DNA from: CAZCPB01 sp044223975
Lineage (GTDB): Bacteria > Planctomycetota > Phycisphaerae > Phycisphaerales > UBA1924
Reading direction: 5' to 3'
NCBI GenBank assembly: GCA_044223975.1
Contig: JBGALI010000006.1
Span: 152,913 to 216,912 of the forward strand
Length of the DNA: 64,000 bases
Shown: positions 33,146 through 41,920 of the stretch, piece after piece
Position numbering within the stretch: position 1 is the stretch's first letter
Layout: each line of letters begins with the position of its first letter
Program-made: the position numbers and the translations under genes
Notes under the pieces: model-generated
Databases searched by the model: none
What the model was told of the DNA's origin: nothing
Seen by the model: only the letters and a program-made list of their open reading frames with translations

Positions 33146-34357
33146 ATGGCCGATTTCTCTCACCTCATCAGCACGCGGTCCAAGTCGATCAACGGCTCGG
33201 GGATCCGGCGCGTCTTTGAGATCGGCGCCACCATCGCCGACAAGATCGACCTGTCGATCGGCCAGCCCGACTTCCCGGTGCCCGAGCGGCTCAAGCGTGC
33301 CGCGATCAGGGCCATCGAGCAGGATAAGAACGGCTATCCCCTGACCCGGGGCATCCCGGAGCTGCGCGAGACGATCGCGCGCCGGCTCAAGGTCGACATC
33401 GGCTGGACCGTGATGGGTTACCCCGGCGCGTCGAATTCCGACCCGGGCCTGCTGGTGACCAGCGGCACCACGGGAGCGCTCGTGCTGGCCGCGATGGCGC
33501 TGCTCAACCAGGGCGAGGAAGTCATCTTCCCCGACCCCTGGTTCGTGGTGTACCCCTACCTCGCCACCATTGCGCACGCCAAGGCCGTGCCCTGCTCGAC
33601 CTACCCCGACTTCCGGCTCACGGCCGCGCGGGTCGAGCCGCTTATCACGCCCAAGACCAAGATGGTCATCCTGAACTCGCCGAGCAACCCCGCCGGCGTG
33701 GTCTCGACCGACCGCGAGGTGCGCGACCTGCTGGACCTGTGCCGCCGGAAGAACGTGATCCTGGCGTCGGATGAGATCTACGACGAGTTCACCTTCCGCG
33801 ACGGTCGCACGCAGTCGTGGGCCGGCATCGCCGACCGCCGCGCCTGCCCCAGCCCGGCGCGCTTCCCCGGCTCGCAGGAGAACACGCTGCTGATCCGCGG
33901 CTTCGGCAAGACCTACGGCGTCACCGGCTGGCGCCTGGGCTACACCGCCGGGCCGCGCTGGCTCATCGAGGAGATGACCAAGCTCCAGCAGTACCTTTAC
34001 GTCAACGCACCCCACCCGCTGCAGTGGGGCGTGCTCGAAGCGCTCGATGTCGACATGTCCGCGCACGTCGCCGAGTACGAGCGGCGTCGCGACATCGTGG
34101 TGTCGAGGCTCTCCAAGGTCACCGAGGTCCCGCACCCCGGCGGCGCGTTCTATGGGTTCGTGAAGGTTCCCGAGCGGCTCTTCTTGCCCACCGAATCGCC
34201 GGGGGAGGAGTTCTTCCAGCGGGCCGTGAAGCGCAAGGTCCTGATCGTGCCCGGGCGCACGTTCTCAACGAAGGACACGCACTTCCGCCTCAGTTACGCG
34301 ACGCCGACCGACAAGCTCGAGCGCGGGCTTGATGTTCTGGTCGACATGATGAAGTAA
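33146..34357 (+). CDS. Class I/II PLP-dependent aminotransferase
   Basis: The 403-residue fold-type I aminotransferase has the N-terminal IDLSIGQPDFPVP, substrate-binding SNPAG (Asn181), DEIYDEF (Asp209, contacting the PLP nitrogen) and the Schiff-base Lys255 in RGFGKTYGVTGWRLGY. This arrangement is typical of the aspartate/aromatic aminotransferase group (subgroup I-gamma). The amino donor cannot be fixed from the motifs. The ATG at 33146 was preferred to a TTG six bases earlier. The gene appears alone, facing the DUF3299 gene. Confidence 0.93.
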   Translation: MADFSHLISTRSKSINGSGIRRVFEIGATIADKIDLSIGQPDFPVPERLKRAAIRAIEQDKNGYPLTRGIPELRETIARRLKVDIGWTVMGYPGASNSDPGLLVTSGTTGALVLAAMALLNQGEEVIFPDPWFVVYPYLATIAHAKAVPCSTYPDFRLTAARVEPLITPKTKMVILNSPSNPAGVVSTDREVRDLLDLCRRKNVILASDEIYDEFTFRDGRTQSWAGIADRRACPSPARFPGSQENTLLIRGFGKTYGVTGWRLGYTAGPRWLIEEMTKLQQYLYVNAPHPLQWGVLEALDVDMSAHVAEYERRRDIVVSRLSKVTEVPHPGGAFYGFVKVPERLFLPTESPGEEFFQRAVKRKVLIVPGRTFSTKDTHFRLSYATPTDKLERGLDVLVDMMK

Positions 34358-34395
34358 CGCCACGGCGTGCCACTCAGCGCAGCCGTCGCGTTCCT

Positions 34396-35355
34396 TCAGT
34401 TTCCCCCGAACCCCTTGGACTCGTAGCTCGCGTTCTCCATCAGGTAGAGCCCGACGAGCCAGTCCCCCGCGAGGTACGGCTTCACACCGAACTTGCCTGT
34501 GACCACGCCGTAGATCCCGGCCCGCTGCTCCTTGTCGACCGGCTCGGCGAGGTGAACCTCGACCGCGTCGTACGGCGTGGGCGGCACGCCGATGCAGCAG
34601 CCGTCCCACTGGTTGAGCATCGACAGCAATTCCCGCGGCTGCTCGACGAACATCGGGTACGCGACGTAGCCCGTCAGCTTTACGTACTTGTCGTTGAGCA
34701 TCGTCAGGCGATCCGGGAGCTTCTTCTTTCCCTGCCGCGGCTCGTAGCTCTCCTGCGCCGACACCAGCATGTCCCACGATACCTCGTACGGCTTTTCCTT
34801 CGTCCCCTCGCCCTTCACCACGAACTTGTCGTCGACCAGCATCGTGCCGTCGTCGCGCTTCACGATCTTGGGGCCCGCGGCTTCCGTGGCCTTGGTCGCG
34901 TCCACGGCCGGGCCCGCCGCCGCTACGCCACTTGCCGCAGCGGCGGGCGGAGTTGCCGGCGCGGCCGGTGCGGGTACGGGCGCCGTGCTCGGTTCAACCG
35001 GTGCCGCGGCGGGCTTGATCTCGGTCGCCTTGGGCGCTTCGGGCTTTGCCGGCGGCGGCTCGAGCGGCGGAGTCACCGCCGGCGAGGTTTCGGCGGGCTT
35101 TGCTTCCGCCGGCGGCGGGGGCGTCGCAGCCTTGGCCTTTTCCGCGGCAGTGCTCGCGGCCTTTTCCTCAGCGACCTTTGCCGCCGCTTGGGCCTTGGCC
35201 AGCTCGCGCTCGGCCTGGGCGCGAGCTTCGACCTCGCGGGCGACGGCTTGCTGCCCGGCCGCCTCGGCGTGGCTTCTGGCCTGAATCCCGCGAACAACAG
35301 GGATGCCGACGCCGACGATCACGAGCACCGCCACAATGACCCAGAACACGCGCAT
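34396..35355 (-). CDS. DUF3299 protein with N-terminal anchor
   Basis: The 319-residue product has an N-terminal span (4-22), a coiled Ala/Glu/Lys segment, a long Pro/Ala/Lys-rich linker (about 70-150) and a C-terminal DUF3299 domain, recognised by VKLTGYVAYP and GCCIGVPPTPYDAVEVHL. In Pseudomonas a DUF3299 gene accompanies a zinc-regulated MacB-like ABC transporter (PA4063-PA4066, as I recall). The same trio, ATPase-permease-DUF3299, occurs here, so a partner role in metal-linked envelope transport is inferred. The two Cys in CCIG might bind metal. It is last in the operon, 43 bases after the permease. Confidence 0.85.
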   Translation of the reverse strand: MRVFWVIVAVLVIVGVGIPVVRGIQARSHAEAAGQQAVAREVEARAQAERELAKAQAAAKVAEEKAASTAAEKAKAATPPPPAEAKPAETSPAVTPPLEPPPAKPEAPKATEIKPAAAPVEPSTAPVPAPAAPATPPAAAASGVAAAGPAVDATKATEAAGPKIVKRDDGTMLVDDKFVVKGEGTKEKPYEVSWDMLVSAQESYEPRQGKKKLPDRLTMLNDKYVKLTGYVAYPMFVEQPRELLSMLNQWDGCCIGVPPTPYDAVEVHLAEPVDKEQRAGIYGVVTGKFGVKPYLAGDWLVGLYLMENASYESKGFGGN

Positions 35356-35398
35356 GTGACGCTCCGTCGCAAACCCCGAATGCGAGCCCGAACCCGGA

Positions 35399-36754
35399 TC
35401 AGCCCAGCGGCTTGAGATTCTTGACCACCGGCGTGCGATAAGCCATGACCGCCGGAACCAGCCCCGCCAGGGCCGCAAGGGCCACCGTGGCCCCGCACAC
35501 TAGCGCCAGCATCTCCAGCGACATCACGGGCTCGATCACCAATCCAATCCGCTGCTTCGTGATCCCCGCGACGATCTTCGCCCCGATCACCGCGACCGCG
35601 ATCCCCGCCGCGGCGCCGATCATTCCGAGCACCGCCGACTCGGTGAGCACCAGCCCGAACACCCGTCCCTGGCTGCAGCCCAGGACGCGCAGCACCGCGA
35701 TCTGCCGTCGCCGCTGCTCCATCGAGTTGTACAGCGCGAGCATGATCGCGATCCCGCTCGAGACCATCACCACCGCCGCCATGCCCACCAGGATCTGGTC
35801 GATGTTTCCGACGATCGCGAACAGCCTCTTGATCTCCTGGTCCGGCTGCGCCACCGTGATCGTGGTGTCGCGCCGGAGCATGTCGAAGACCTGCGGCAGG
35901 TTCGCCGGCGTGTCCGAGCCTTCGCGCGTGACCAGCCGCAGGTACATGCCCGTGATCTTGCGGTCTTCGTCGGTCAGGTCCGCGATCGTGGGCAGCGGCT
36001 CATCTTCGTGGTGATGGTCGGCATGCTTCTCGCCGGCCTTCTCAGTGCTCTTAGCCTTCTCGGCCTCGGCCGCCTCTTCGCGCTCATGGCGGTCGAACGC
36101 GTGCATGAGCCAGCTCGCCTCGATGGCGCAGAACAACGCCCGGTCGTGCGCGCTGCCCGTGGGCTCCAGGATCCCGACGACGGTGTACGTGAACTGCTTG
36201 TGAACGTGCCCGCCCTCGCCCTCGCGCGAGCCGCTCGACCCGTGCGTGAGGCTGATCTTGTCGCCGAGCTTCAGGCCGGTCGCCCGCGCTGCGCCGATGC
36301 CGACCACGATGTCCCAGCGTCCGGCGTCGCCAGCGCGTAGGCCCTGGCCCTGGGCGAACTTCCACGGCTCGCCGGGCGTGGGCTGGAATTTGGTGAACAG
36401 GTCCGGGCTCGTTGCCAGCACCGGCTGCCCGCGGTACGAGTCTCCGATCTGCGTGGGGATCGCAAACTCAAGCGGGAACTTGCCCGCGATCTCCTGGTAC
36501 TTCGTCCAACCAATCGGCCGTCGCGGCGGGTTGGCGTAGTAGATCCCGTTGAGCACCGACACCATCGGGCTGGCGTCAGCGCTCACCAGGAGGTGCATGT
36601 TCCCGCTGCCGCGCTCGAAGGCCCGCCGCCCCGAGTCACGCATCGACAGCAGCACGAGCATCAGGGCCACGGCCACGGCGACCGTCACGGCCGTCGTCAC
36701 CGTCGAGAACAAGCGCCCCGTCATGCTGCGCAGGATGATCGTCCAGTCGGTCAT
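35399..36754 (-). CDS. MacB/FtsX-type ABC transporter permease with His-rich loop
   Basis: The 451-residue protein has one N-terminal span (about 18-37), a large extracytoplasmic domain and three C-terminal spans, the FtsX/MacB layout used for mechanotransmission, not classical import. The periplasmic part contains a charged loop with ADHHHEDEP (245-253), a likely metal-binding patch. The ATG at 36754 overlaps the stop of the ATPase gene by four bases (ATGA). The C-terminal segment ends with VMAYRTPVVKNLKPLG. Together with the DUF3299 gene it forms a conserved trio. Confidence 0.92.
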   Translation of the reverse strand: MTDWTIILRSMTGRLFSTVTTAVTVAVAVALMLVLLSMRDSGRRAFERGSGNMHLLVSADASPMVSVLNGIYYANPPRRPIGWTKYQEIAGKFPLEFAIPTQIGDSYRGQPVLATSPDLFTKFQPTPGEPWKFAQGQGLRAGDAGRWDIVVGIGAARATGLKLGDKISLTHGSSGSREGEGGHVHKQFTYTVVGILEPTGSAHDRALFCAIEASWLMHAFDRHEREEAAEAEKAKSTEKAGEKHADHHHEDEPLPTIADLTDEDRKITGMYLRLVTREGSDTPANLPQVFDMLRRDTTITVAQPDQEIKRLFAIVGNIDQILVGMAAVVMVSSGIAIMLALYNSMEQRRRQIAVLRVLGCSQGRVFGLVLTESAVLGMIGAAAGIAVAVIGAKIVAGITKQRIGLVIEPVMSLEMLALVCGATVALAALAGLVPAVMAYRTPVVKNLKPLG

Positions 36755-37461
36755 CGGCGGCCTCCCGCCGCGCCCGCGGCAAGCTCGTCGAGCCGGACGT
36801 GTGTCGGGAAGCGTGCCGTCATTGAAGGGTCGTGGCTCACGCACAGCAGGGCCGCGTTCTTCTCGCGGCAGACCTGCTGGATCAGGTCCATGGCGCCGTC
36901 GGAGTTCTCAGGGTCGAGGCTCGCCGTCGGCTCGTCGGCGAGCACCAGCACGGGGTCGCACGCCACCGCCCGCGCCACCGCGATGCGCTGCTGCTGGCCC
37001 ACGCTGAGCCGGTCGGGCATCGCGTCCGTGCGGTCGATCCCCAGGCGTGACAGGAGCGCCAGCGCCTTGCCGCGATGCTCCGCCCGCGGCACCTCGGAGA
37101 ACATGAGCGCCGCGAGCACGTTCTCGAGCGCCGAGAACCCGTGCAGCAGGTTGAAGGTCTGAAAGATCATCCCCACGTGCCCGCCGCGGTAGAGATCGCG
37201 TGCCGCCCCCGAGAGCGAGTGGATCGGCGTCCCCGCAACGCAGACGCGTCCCTCGACGGGCTCCATGAGGCCGGCGATGAGGTGCAGGAGCGTGCTCTTG
37301 CCGCGGCCGGAGCCGCCGGTGAGCAGCAGTTGCTCACCGCGCGCCATCTCAAGTGCCGGGACGTCCACGGTCCACGGGCCCTCACTCCCGTACCTGAAGC
37401 GCAGGTTTTCGATCTTGAGCGCCAGGGGCGGGGTCGGCACGGTCGGAGGCGATGAGTTCAC
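36751..37461 (-). CDS. ABC transporter ATP-binding protein, MacB/LolD type
   Basis: The 236-residue ATPase shows Walker A GGSGRGKST (49-57), Q-loop MIFQTFNLL (98-106), signature LSVGQQQ (152-158) and Walker B VLVLADEP (171-178), with a late His in CVSHDPS. It belongs to the group that energises FtsX-type permeases, and the overlapping downstream permease fits. The signature has LSVGQQQ where LSGGQQQ is usual, a mild change. The start at 37461 is the first Met of the conserved region. Confidence 0.94.
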   Translation of the reverse strand: MNSSPPTVPTPPLALKIENLRFRYGSEGPWTVDVPALEMARGEQLLLTGGSGRGKSTLLHLIAGLMEPVEGRVCVAGTPIHSLSGAARDLYRGGHVGMIFQTFNLLHGFSALENVLAALMFSEVPRAEHRGKALALLSRLGIDRTDAMPDRLSVGQQQRIAVARAVACDPVLVLADEPTASLDPENSDGAMDLIQQVCREKNAALLCVSHDPSMTARFPTHVRLDELAAGAAGGRR

Positions 37462-37570
37462 GGAACGCTCCCGGCCCGGTCGCCCCGGGCGTGAAGGGTA
37501 TGCGGTGCCTGCGCGGGCACGCGCGGCAGGTCATCTGCGCGTGCGGATAGGTCGTGTGTCACGTGGGATC

Positions 37571-38329
37571 TCATAGGGCATCGGGCAGAAGTTCGTCGTC
37601 TTCTTCTTCACTGAAGTACCGCATGTGCGTGTCCAGCGTCCCGGCCACGACCGAAACGCCATCCCGGACCTCGTCCGCGCCCTCTCCGTTGAACTCGTTG
37701 TGGTGGAAGATGTTGGGATCGTTCTGGTCCTTCATCGTCCGCGTCCTTGAGTACGCCGCGTGCTGGTCGGTCCATAGGAGGCACATCCCGCCCGTCGATA
37801 GGTCGCCCCAGTTGCGGGAGAAGGTCCTGCCCGATTCGTAATCGGCGCGGTCCCCGGCGTACACGATGGGCTTCCACGTGCCGTGCAGTTTCACATCGTT
37901 GTCGAACGAAAAGGAGCAGTGGAAGCGGACCTGCGCGATGTTGCCCGGGTCGATCCGCGTGGACGCCTCGATCTCCGCTCCGTTGAGATCGGCTAGCACG
38001 GGGCGTCCGTCGTCGGTGTGCGCGGTTGCGCGGGTGTCGCGGGTGTTGGGGTTAATGAATGATGCGGGCGGCAGCGCGTGCGCCTTGGCGAGAACGCTGA
38101 GCGAAAGCACGGGCTTCTCCTCGTAATTCTGGAGCACGGGGAGGCGGTCTTTGTAGTCGTTGGAGTAGGCGATCGTGCCCACTCCGAGGTCGTGCAGGCG
38201 GCCAAGGACCACGGCCTGCCGCCCCGCCGTCCGGGCCTTCCCGAGCGCGGGCAGCAGCAGGGCGATGAGGATGGCGATCACGGCGATCACCACCAGCAGT
38301 TCGATGAGTGTGAACGCGGTTCGACGCAC
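37571..38329 (-). CDS. Type IV pilin-like (pseudopilin) protein with prepilin cleavage motif
   Basis: The 252-residue product begins MRRTAFTLIELLVVIAVIAI, a class III prepilin leader, with cleavage expected before Phe6 and Glu10 at the mature +5 position. It is followed by the hydrophobic helix and the LLPALGKAR continuation typical of planctomycete pseudopilins. The start was set at the GTG at 38329, with GAGGTG five bases upstream. Upstream Met codons would place 36 odd residues before the leader. The C-terminal part has a WTDQHAAYS segment. Such proteins are abundant in Planctomycetes and may be secretion pseudopilins or enzyme-like surface proteins. A prepilin peptidase gene is not in the window. 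Confidence 0.9.
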   Translation of the reverse strand: MRRTAFTLIELLVVIAVIAILIALLLPALGKARTAGRQAVVLGRLHDLGVGTIAYSNDYKDRLPVLQNYEEKPVLSLSVLAKAHALPPASFINPNTRDTRATAHTDDGRPVLADLNGAEIEASTRIDPGNIAQVRFHCSFSFDNDVKLHGTWKPIVYAGDRADYESGRTFSRNWGDLSTGGMCLLWTDQHAAYSRTRTMKDQNDPNIFHHNEFNGEGADEVRDGVSVVAGTLDTHMRYFSEEEDDELLPDAL

Positions 38330-38452
38330 GAGGCACCTCGCGGCGATGCATCCGCGCGGCGCACGAACGCGCCGCGGGGATAATGTTGAGATGTGACAGG
38401 GAATCAACGCGGCGTGGGCGGTCGCCGCCGGAGACACCGGCGGTGTTCGGCC

Positions 38453-38857
38453 TCAGGCCCGCGCGGGCGGACCGCGCGGCGGCGTGGCATCCCGGTCCAC
38501 CGAGATCGCCCGCGATTCGGCGCGTTCCGGGCCCGCCGCCCTCGCCGACTCAGGCCTCGGCAACAGCAACGGAGGCTGCCGCGGGAGAATCTGCTTCACG
38601 AGCACCAGATCAACGCATGTGCGGCACGCGCCCTCGTCGTGATCGGGCTGATGCTCGACCGCGATGGCCGTGCCCCCGTCCGCGGCGAACGCCAGCGCGG
38701 CCTCGCCGACCACGATGTGATCGTGACTTGAGGAGGCGTGGACCAGCGGGAGTATCGCGTGCAGCACCAAGGCCGCGGCGAGCATCGCGGACCACGCACG
38801 CGCCCAGGCGGGAAGCGAGCGGCCACCCGCATCGCGATGTGTTCTCGACTTGGTCAC
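38453..38857 (-). CDS. Small exported His/Cys protein, DUF2946-like
   Basis: The 134-residue product has a GTG start at 38857, a hydrophobic signal segment (about 22-42, AWSAMLAAALVLHAILPLVH) and then a His-rich stretch (HASSSHDH, HQPDHDEG) and a CRTC pair. The build, a signal segment followed by His and a Cys pair, resembles DUF2946 proteins found near metal-transport genes. The tail is Arg/Pro-rich and may be poorly conserved. A Fur-family-like palindrome lies 32 bases upstream. Binding of metal in the periplasm is an inference. Because only a GTG start is available and the tail is odd, confidence is moderate. Confidence 0.6.
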   Translation of the reverse strand: MTKSRTHRDAGGRSLPAWARAWSAMLAAALVLHAILPLVHASSSHDHIVVGEAALAFAADGGTAIAVEHQPDHDEGACRTCVDLVLVKQILPRQPPLLLPRPESARAAGPERAESRAISVDRDATPPRGPPARA

Positions 38858-38887
38858 GGGGTCTGCGGTTCCGATCGACAGTTCTGA

Positions 38888-38907
38888 ATTGAGAATGACA
38901 TCTCAAT
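38888..38907. promoter_or_regulatory. Fur/Zur-family-like operator
   Basis: ATTGAGAATGACATCTCAAT is a near-perfect palindrome with 7-base arms (ATTGAGA/TCTCAAT) around six bases, resembling Fur-box variants of the TGAGAATnATTCTCA type. It lies 31 bases before the start of the His/Cys protein gene. Which regulator binds cannot be read. Confidence 0.55.
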
Positions 38908-39014
38908 AACACCATACCCGCCGCGGCGGGCCGGTTCAACCCCGGCCAGCCCGGACCGCCCGAAACCTCCACCCGTGTTCGCCGCTCTGAGGACAGTCGC
39001 CCGCTTCATTGGCC

Positions 39015-39057
39015 CAAAAATAAAGCGTGGAGTGTCTTCTGTGAGGAAGGCACTCCA
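39015..39057 (-). terminator. Rho-independent terminator of the PAS-LuxR gene
   Basis: On the minus strand GTGGAGTG (39050-39057 complement) pairs with CACTCCAC (39026-39033 complement) across an inner part that also partly pairs, followed by GCTTTATTTTT. It lies about 30 bases after the stop at 39088. Confidence 0.88.
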
Positions 39058-39087
39058 CGAATTCTGGTCTCGAACCGGGATGAACGA

Positions 39088-39840
39088 TCAGCGTTCTGCG
39101 TTCGCCGGTGCCGCGGCCGTGGGAGCGTCCAGGCGCGTGAGCCCCGCCAGGATGGCGATGCGGGCCAGCCCCACGCGGTTGGTCTGTCCGAGCTTGCTGC
39201 CGAGCGAAACACGGTGCCACTCGATGGTCTTCACGCTGCGGTGAAGCGTGCTGGCGATCTCGGCGGTCGACAGGCCTTGCCCGATCAACCGGAGGATTTC
39301 GACCTCGCGGGCCGTCAGGGTGGACAGGAGGCCCGAGTCGTTCTGCTGCGCGACGACGAGCTCGGTGTCGCCCGTGCCGTTCGTTCCCGGGGGGCATGCC
39401 GCCGCGGAGAAGACGAGCATCACGGCGGGACCGGCGTCCGTGCGGCAGGCGCGGTGGGTGCAACGCGTCTGGCGGCCACGCAGCATGCCGTCCACGGTCA
39501 GCGCTCTTCCCGACGCCGTCGCCCGGTTCAGGAAAGCTGATCGCTCCTGGGCAACCTCGGGCTCAAAGAAGTCGGAGAAACCCTTGCCCAGGACGTCATC
39601 GGGGGCAGCGCCCATCAGCTGGCCCGCCGCGGTGTTGCAGTAGACGAAGCGCCCCTGCGCATCGGCCACCAGCACCGCCGAACCGCTGTCATTGGCGAGC
39701 GCCGCCCAGCATGTCCCTTGGCTGATCGAGCTGAACGAGTTCCTCGCCGACGTGCCGTTCGTAGAACGATTGATATCGACCATGGCTATCCCCATTTTGG
39801 GCGGCATTCTCCGCACCTCACGTTGAGCTTGCCGCGACAT
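39088..39840 (-). CDS. PAS-domain LuxR-type transcriptional regulator
   Basis: The 250-residue protein has an N-terminal PAS-like sensor (about 45-115: AVLVADAQGRFVYCNTAAGQ and GKGFSDFFEP), a short linker with CTHRACRTDAG, and a C-terminal LuxR helix-turn-helix (about 172-216: LTAREVEILRLIGQGLSTAE, TIEWHRVSLGSKLG). It lacks a receiver domain, so it probably responds to a bound ligand or redox state through PAS and not by phosphorylation. The true start may be at 39840 or at a later Met (39795 or 39783). No target gene is apparent. Confidence 0.9.
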   Translation of the reverse strand: MSRQAQREVRRMPPKMGIAMVDINRSTNGTSARNSFSSISQGTCWAALANDSGSAVLVADAQGRFVYCNTAAGQLMGAAPDDVLGKGFSDFFEPEVAQERSAFLNRATASGRALTVDGMLRGRQTRCTHRACRTDAGPAVMLVFSAAACPPGTNGTGDTELVVAQQNDSGLLSTLTAREVEILRLIGQGLSTAEIASTLHRSVKTIEWHRVSLGSKLGQTNRVGLARIAILAGLTRLDAPTAAAPANAER

Positions 39841-40010
39841 GAAACAAGCCTAATCCGGTCTTCGACAAAAAGAGTCGATGATCCGATGATTTGGGGGAAA
39901 TCAAGGAATGTACCCCACTGTTTCACGGGCCCGGGGTTGTCTGGCCCTGCACTTCCTGCCCTGTTCGGCCCGATAACTGGGCTTTGGACTGACCGGGAAG
40001 CACTCTCTCC

Positions 40011-40805
40011 ATGACCAGACAGCCCGACTCCGTAAACGCCGGGGCACCGATCGCCACAGCCTCGCCCGTGCCGTGGGTGAAGCCGACCCACCCCGACGAG
40101 GAGCGATTCCTTTCCGGGCCGCTGTGGCGGCGCTCGGAGCTGCTGCGCGCGCTTCGCATCTTTGGCGAGTTCATGAAGGGCTTCCGCGCGCTCCACTTTG
40201 TCGGGCCGTGCGTCACCGTGTTCGGTTCGGCGCGATTCCACGAATCGCACAAGTACTACGCGCTGGCCCGCGAGATGGGGAAGCGCATCGCGGGCCTGGG
40301 TCTGACGACCATGACCGGCGGCGGGCCGGGCATCATGGAGGCTGCCAACCGCGGCGCTCGCGAGGGCGGGGGGCCGTCACTGGGCTGCAACATCACGCTG
40401 CCCCAGGAGCAGAAGCCCAACCCGTACCTCGACCGCTGGTTCGAGTTCCGCTACTTCTTCGTCCGCAAGGTCATGCTCGTGAAGTACTCGCAGGCGTTCG
40501 TGGTGTTGCCCGGCGGCTTTGGCACCATGGACGAGGTCTTCGAGACCGCCACGCTCGTGCAGACCGGAAAAATACGCAATTTCCCCATCATCCTGATGGG
40601 AGTCGAGTTCTGGCAGCCCATGTTCGACATGCTCCGCGGCACGTTTCTCCGCGAGGGGACCATCGGCCCCGAGGACCTCGACCTGCTCACGCTGACCGAT
40701 TCGCCGGACGAGGCGATCGCGTGCATCCGGGCGCACCTCGAGCGCAACCGCGAGATTCTCGAGCGGCGCAAGCCGCGCCGGTCCGCCTGGCTCTTTGAGC
40801 GCTGA
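40011..40805 (+). CDS. LOG-family protein (TIGR00730 Rossmann fold)
   Basis: The 264-residue protein carries the LOG/lysine-decarboxylase-like motifs: TGGGPGIMEAANRGA and the PGGFGTMDE signature, with a Rossmann core. Related plant LOG enzymes release cytokinins from nucleoside phosphates, and bacterial members may hydrolyse AMP-type nucleotides. The N-terminal 45 residues precede the fold and are not conserved to my eye. The substrate here is unknown. The gene is monocistronic, in a 170-base gap from a divergent regulator. Confidence 0.9.
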   Translation: MTRQPDSVNAGAPIATASPVPWVKPTHPDEERFLSGPLWRRSELLRALRIFGEFMKGFRALHFVGPCVTVFGSARFHESHKYYALAREMGKRIAGLGLTTMTGGGPGIMEAANRGAREGGGPSLGCNITLPQEQKPNPYLDRWFEFRYFFVRKVMLVKYSQAFVVLPGGFGTMDEVFETATLVQTGKIRNFPIILMGVEFWQPMFDMLRGTFLREGTIGPEDLDLLTLTDSPDEAIACIRAHLERNREILERRKPRRSAWLFER

Positions 40806-40808
40806 CGC

Positions 40809-41135
40809 TTAGCGCATCTCGCGCACGCTCTCGTCGTACCACCGCGGGTCGAAGACCACGCCGCTGGGCAGCACCACCGTCGCGCCCAGCCCCGTGAGCA
40901 CGCAGGCCACGGACTTGAGCACGGGCGCGCCGAGCTGGTCGCCGCTGCGGGGTTCTTTGGACCACGTTGTCAGCCCGGTGTCGATCACCAGCACATCAGT
41001 GGGATCGTTCACCGACGCGATCGTGAGTCCCCACGAGCTGCGGCTGGACTGCCCGTCGTGAAGGCGGTCCCAGCCGAGGCGCACTCGCTTGCTCGCGACG
41101 ATCCGTTGAAGGATGGATCTGGTTTCAAGACTCAC
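40809..41135 (-). CDS. Short hypothetical protein
   Basis: From a GTG at 41135 the frame encodes 108 residues: a basic N terminus, then SSWGLTIASVNDPTDVLVID and GDQLGAPVLKSVACVLTGLG. I recognise no family. It has neither signal nor clear membrane span. The gene lies three bases after the LOG stop, facing it. A longer frame to 41258 would include less convincing sequence. It may be a degraded gene or a real small protein. Confidence is low. Confidence 0.42.
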   Translation of the reverse strand: MSLETRSILQRIVASKRVRLGWDRLHDGQSSRSSWGLTIASVNDPTDVLVIDTGLTTWSKEPRSGDQLGAPVLKSVACVLTGLGATVVLPSGVVFDPRWYDESVREMR

Positions 41136-41331
41136 CGTGCACCGTGGAATCCTGCGCTCGCAGCCCACCGAATCGACGGGCGCTTCCGCGTAAGGAATAT
41201 ACCCTAAACCACAACCATGGCCACTACGCCCCGCGCGGTGCGATTCGAGAGTACTCAATTACCCCATTCGATGCGTACAAAGGCCGTGCAGACATGCCGG
41301 TGGAGCATCGGGAGCTAGCGGCGGGTGTATT

Positions 41332-41751
41332 TCATCCGTCCCGCGACAGGGCGGAGGCGATGGACTGAGCCAGCGAGGTACCTTCGGCCGCGGCAAGCGA
41401 ACCAGCGTTCCAGCCGATCCCGAGCCCGGTGCCGTCGGGGAACTTGGGGATGACGTGAAAGTGCACGTGCATCACCACCTGATGCGCACTCGCGCCATTG
41501 TTCTGCAGCACGTTGAAGGCCGTCGCTCCCGTCGCCGCCATCACCGCGCGCCCGATCTTGGGAAGCACCCGGCCGATGGCCGCGGCACTCTCGTCCGAGA
41601 GCACGTCCAGCGTCGGGGCCGGCTCCTTGGGGATCACCAGCGTGTGGCCGCGAGATAGCGGGTTGATGTCAAGAAACGCCAGCACGTGCGCATCCTCGTA
41701 CACGCGGTGGCACGGGATCTGGCCGGCGATGATCTTGGCGAAGATGGTCAT
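41332..41751 (-). CDS. HIT-family (HINT-like) hydrolase
   Basis: The 139-residue protein has the histidine triad HVHFHVIPK (95-103), PLSRGHTLVIPKE (31-43) and NNGASAHQ (84-91), as in HINT proteins that hydrolyse nucleotide phosphoramidates such as AMP-lysine. The C-terminal 25 residues are Ala/Ser-rich. The start was set at the ATG at 41751. Longer frames run through the inverted-repeat gap. It is cytoplasmic. Confidence 0.93.
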   Translation of the reverse strand: MTIFAKIIAGQIPCHRVYEDAHVLAFLDINPLSRGHTLVIPKEPAPTLDVLSDESAAAIGRVLPKIGRAVMAATGATAFNVLQNNGASAHQVVMHVHFHVIPKFPDGTGLGIGWNAGSLAAAEGTSLAQSIASALSRDG

Positions 41752-41800
41752 GGGTGCAGGATAGAAGGGGAGTGGGGAAGGGGCGGTGGGCAGTGGGGAT

Positions 41801-41920
41801 TGGGGAATGGGGAGTGGGAAAGAGCGAAAGCACTGATGCGCGCATAAGTTGGCGATCGGGTGCACTTTCGGCTTTCGACTGCCCACTGCCCACTGCCCAC
41901 TGCCCATTCCCCATTCCCCA
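41801..41920. repeat. Long inverted repeat between the HIT and mutL genes
   Basis: TGGGGAATGGGGAGTGGG (41801-41818) pairs with CCCATTCCCCATTCCCCA (41903-41920) with 17 of 18 matches, and both arms continue in tandem words (GTGGG/GGGGA and CCCACTG/CCCATTC) over about 41768-41936. The right arm almost reaches the mutL start at 41954. Confidence 0.78.

Noticed and set aside
41144..41368. A 74-residue frame between the short hypothetical and HIT genes
   Set aside because: No domain, no ribosome-binding site, and it overlaps the HIT gene on the other strand.
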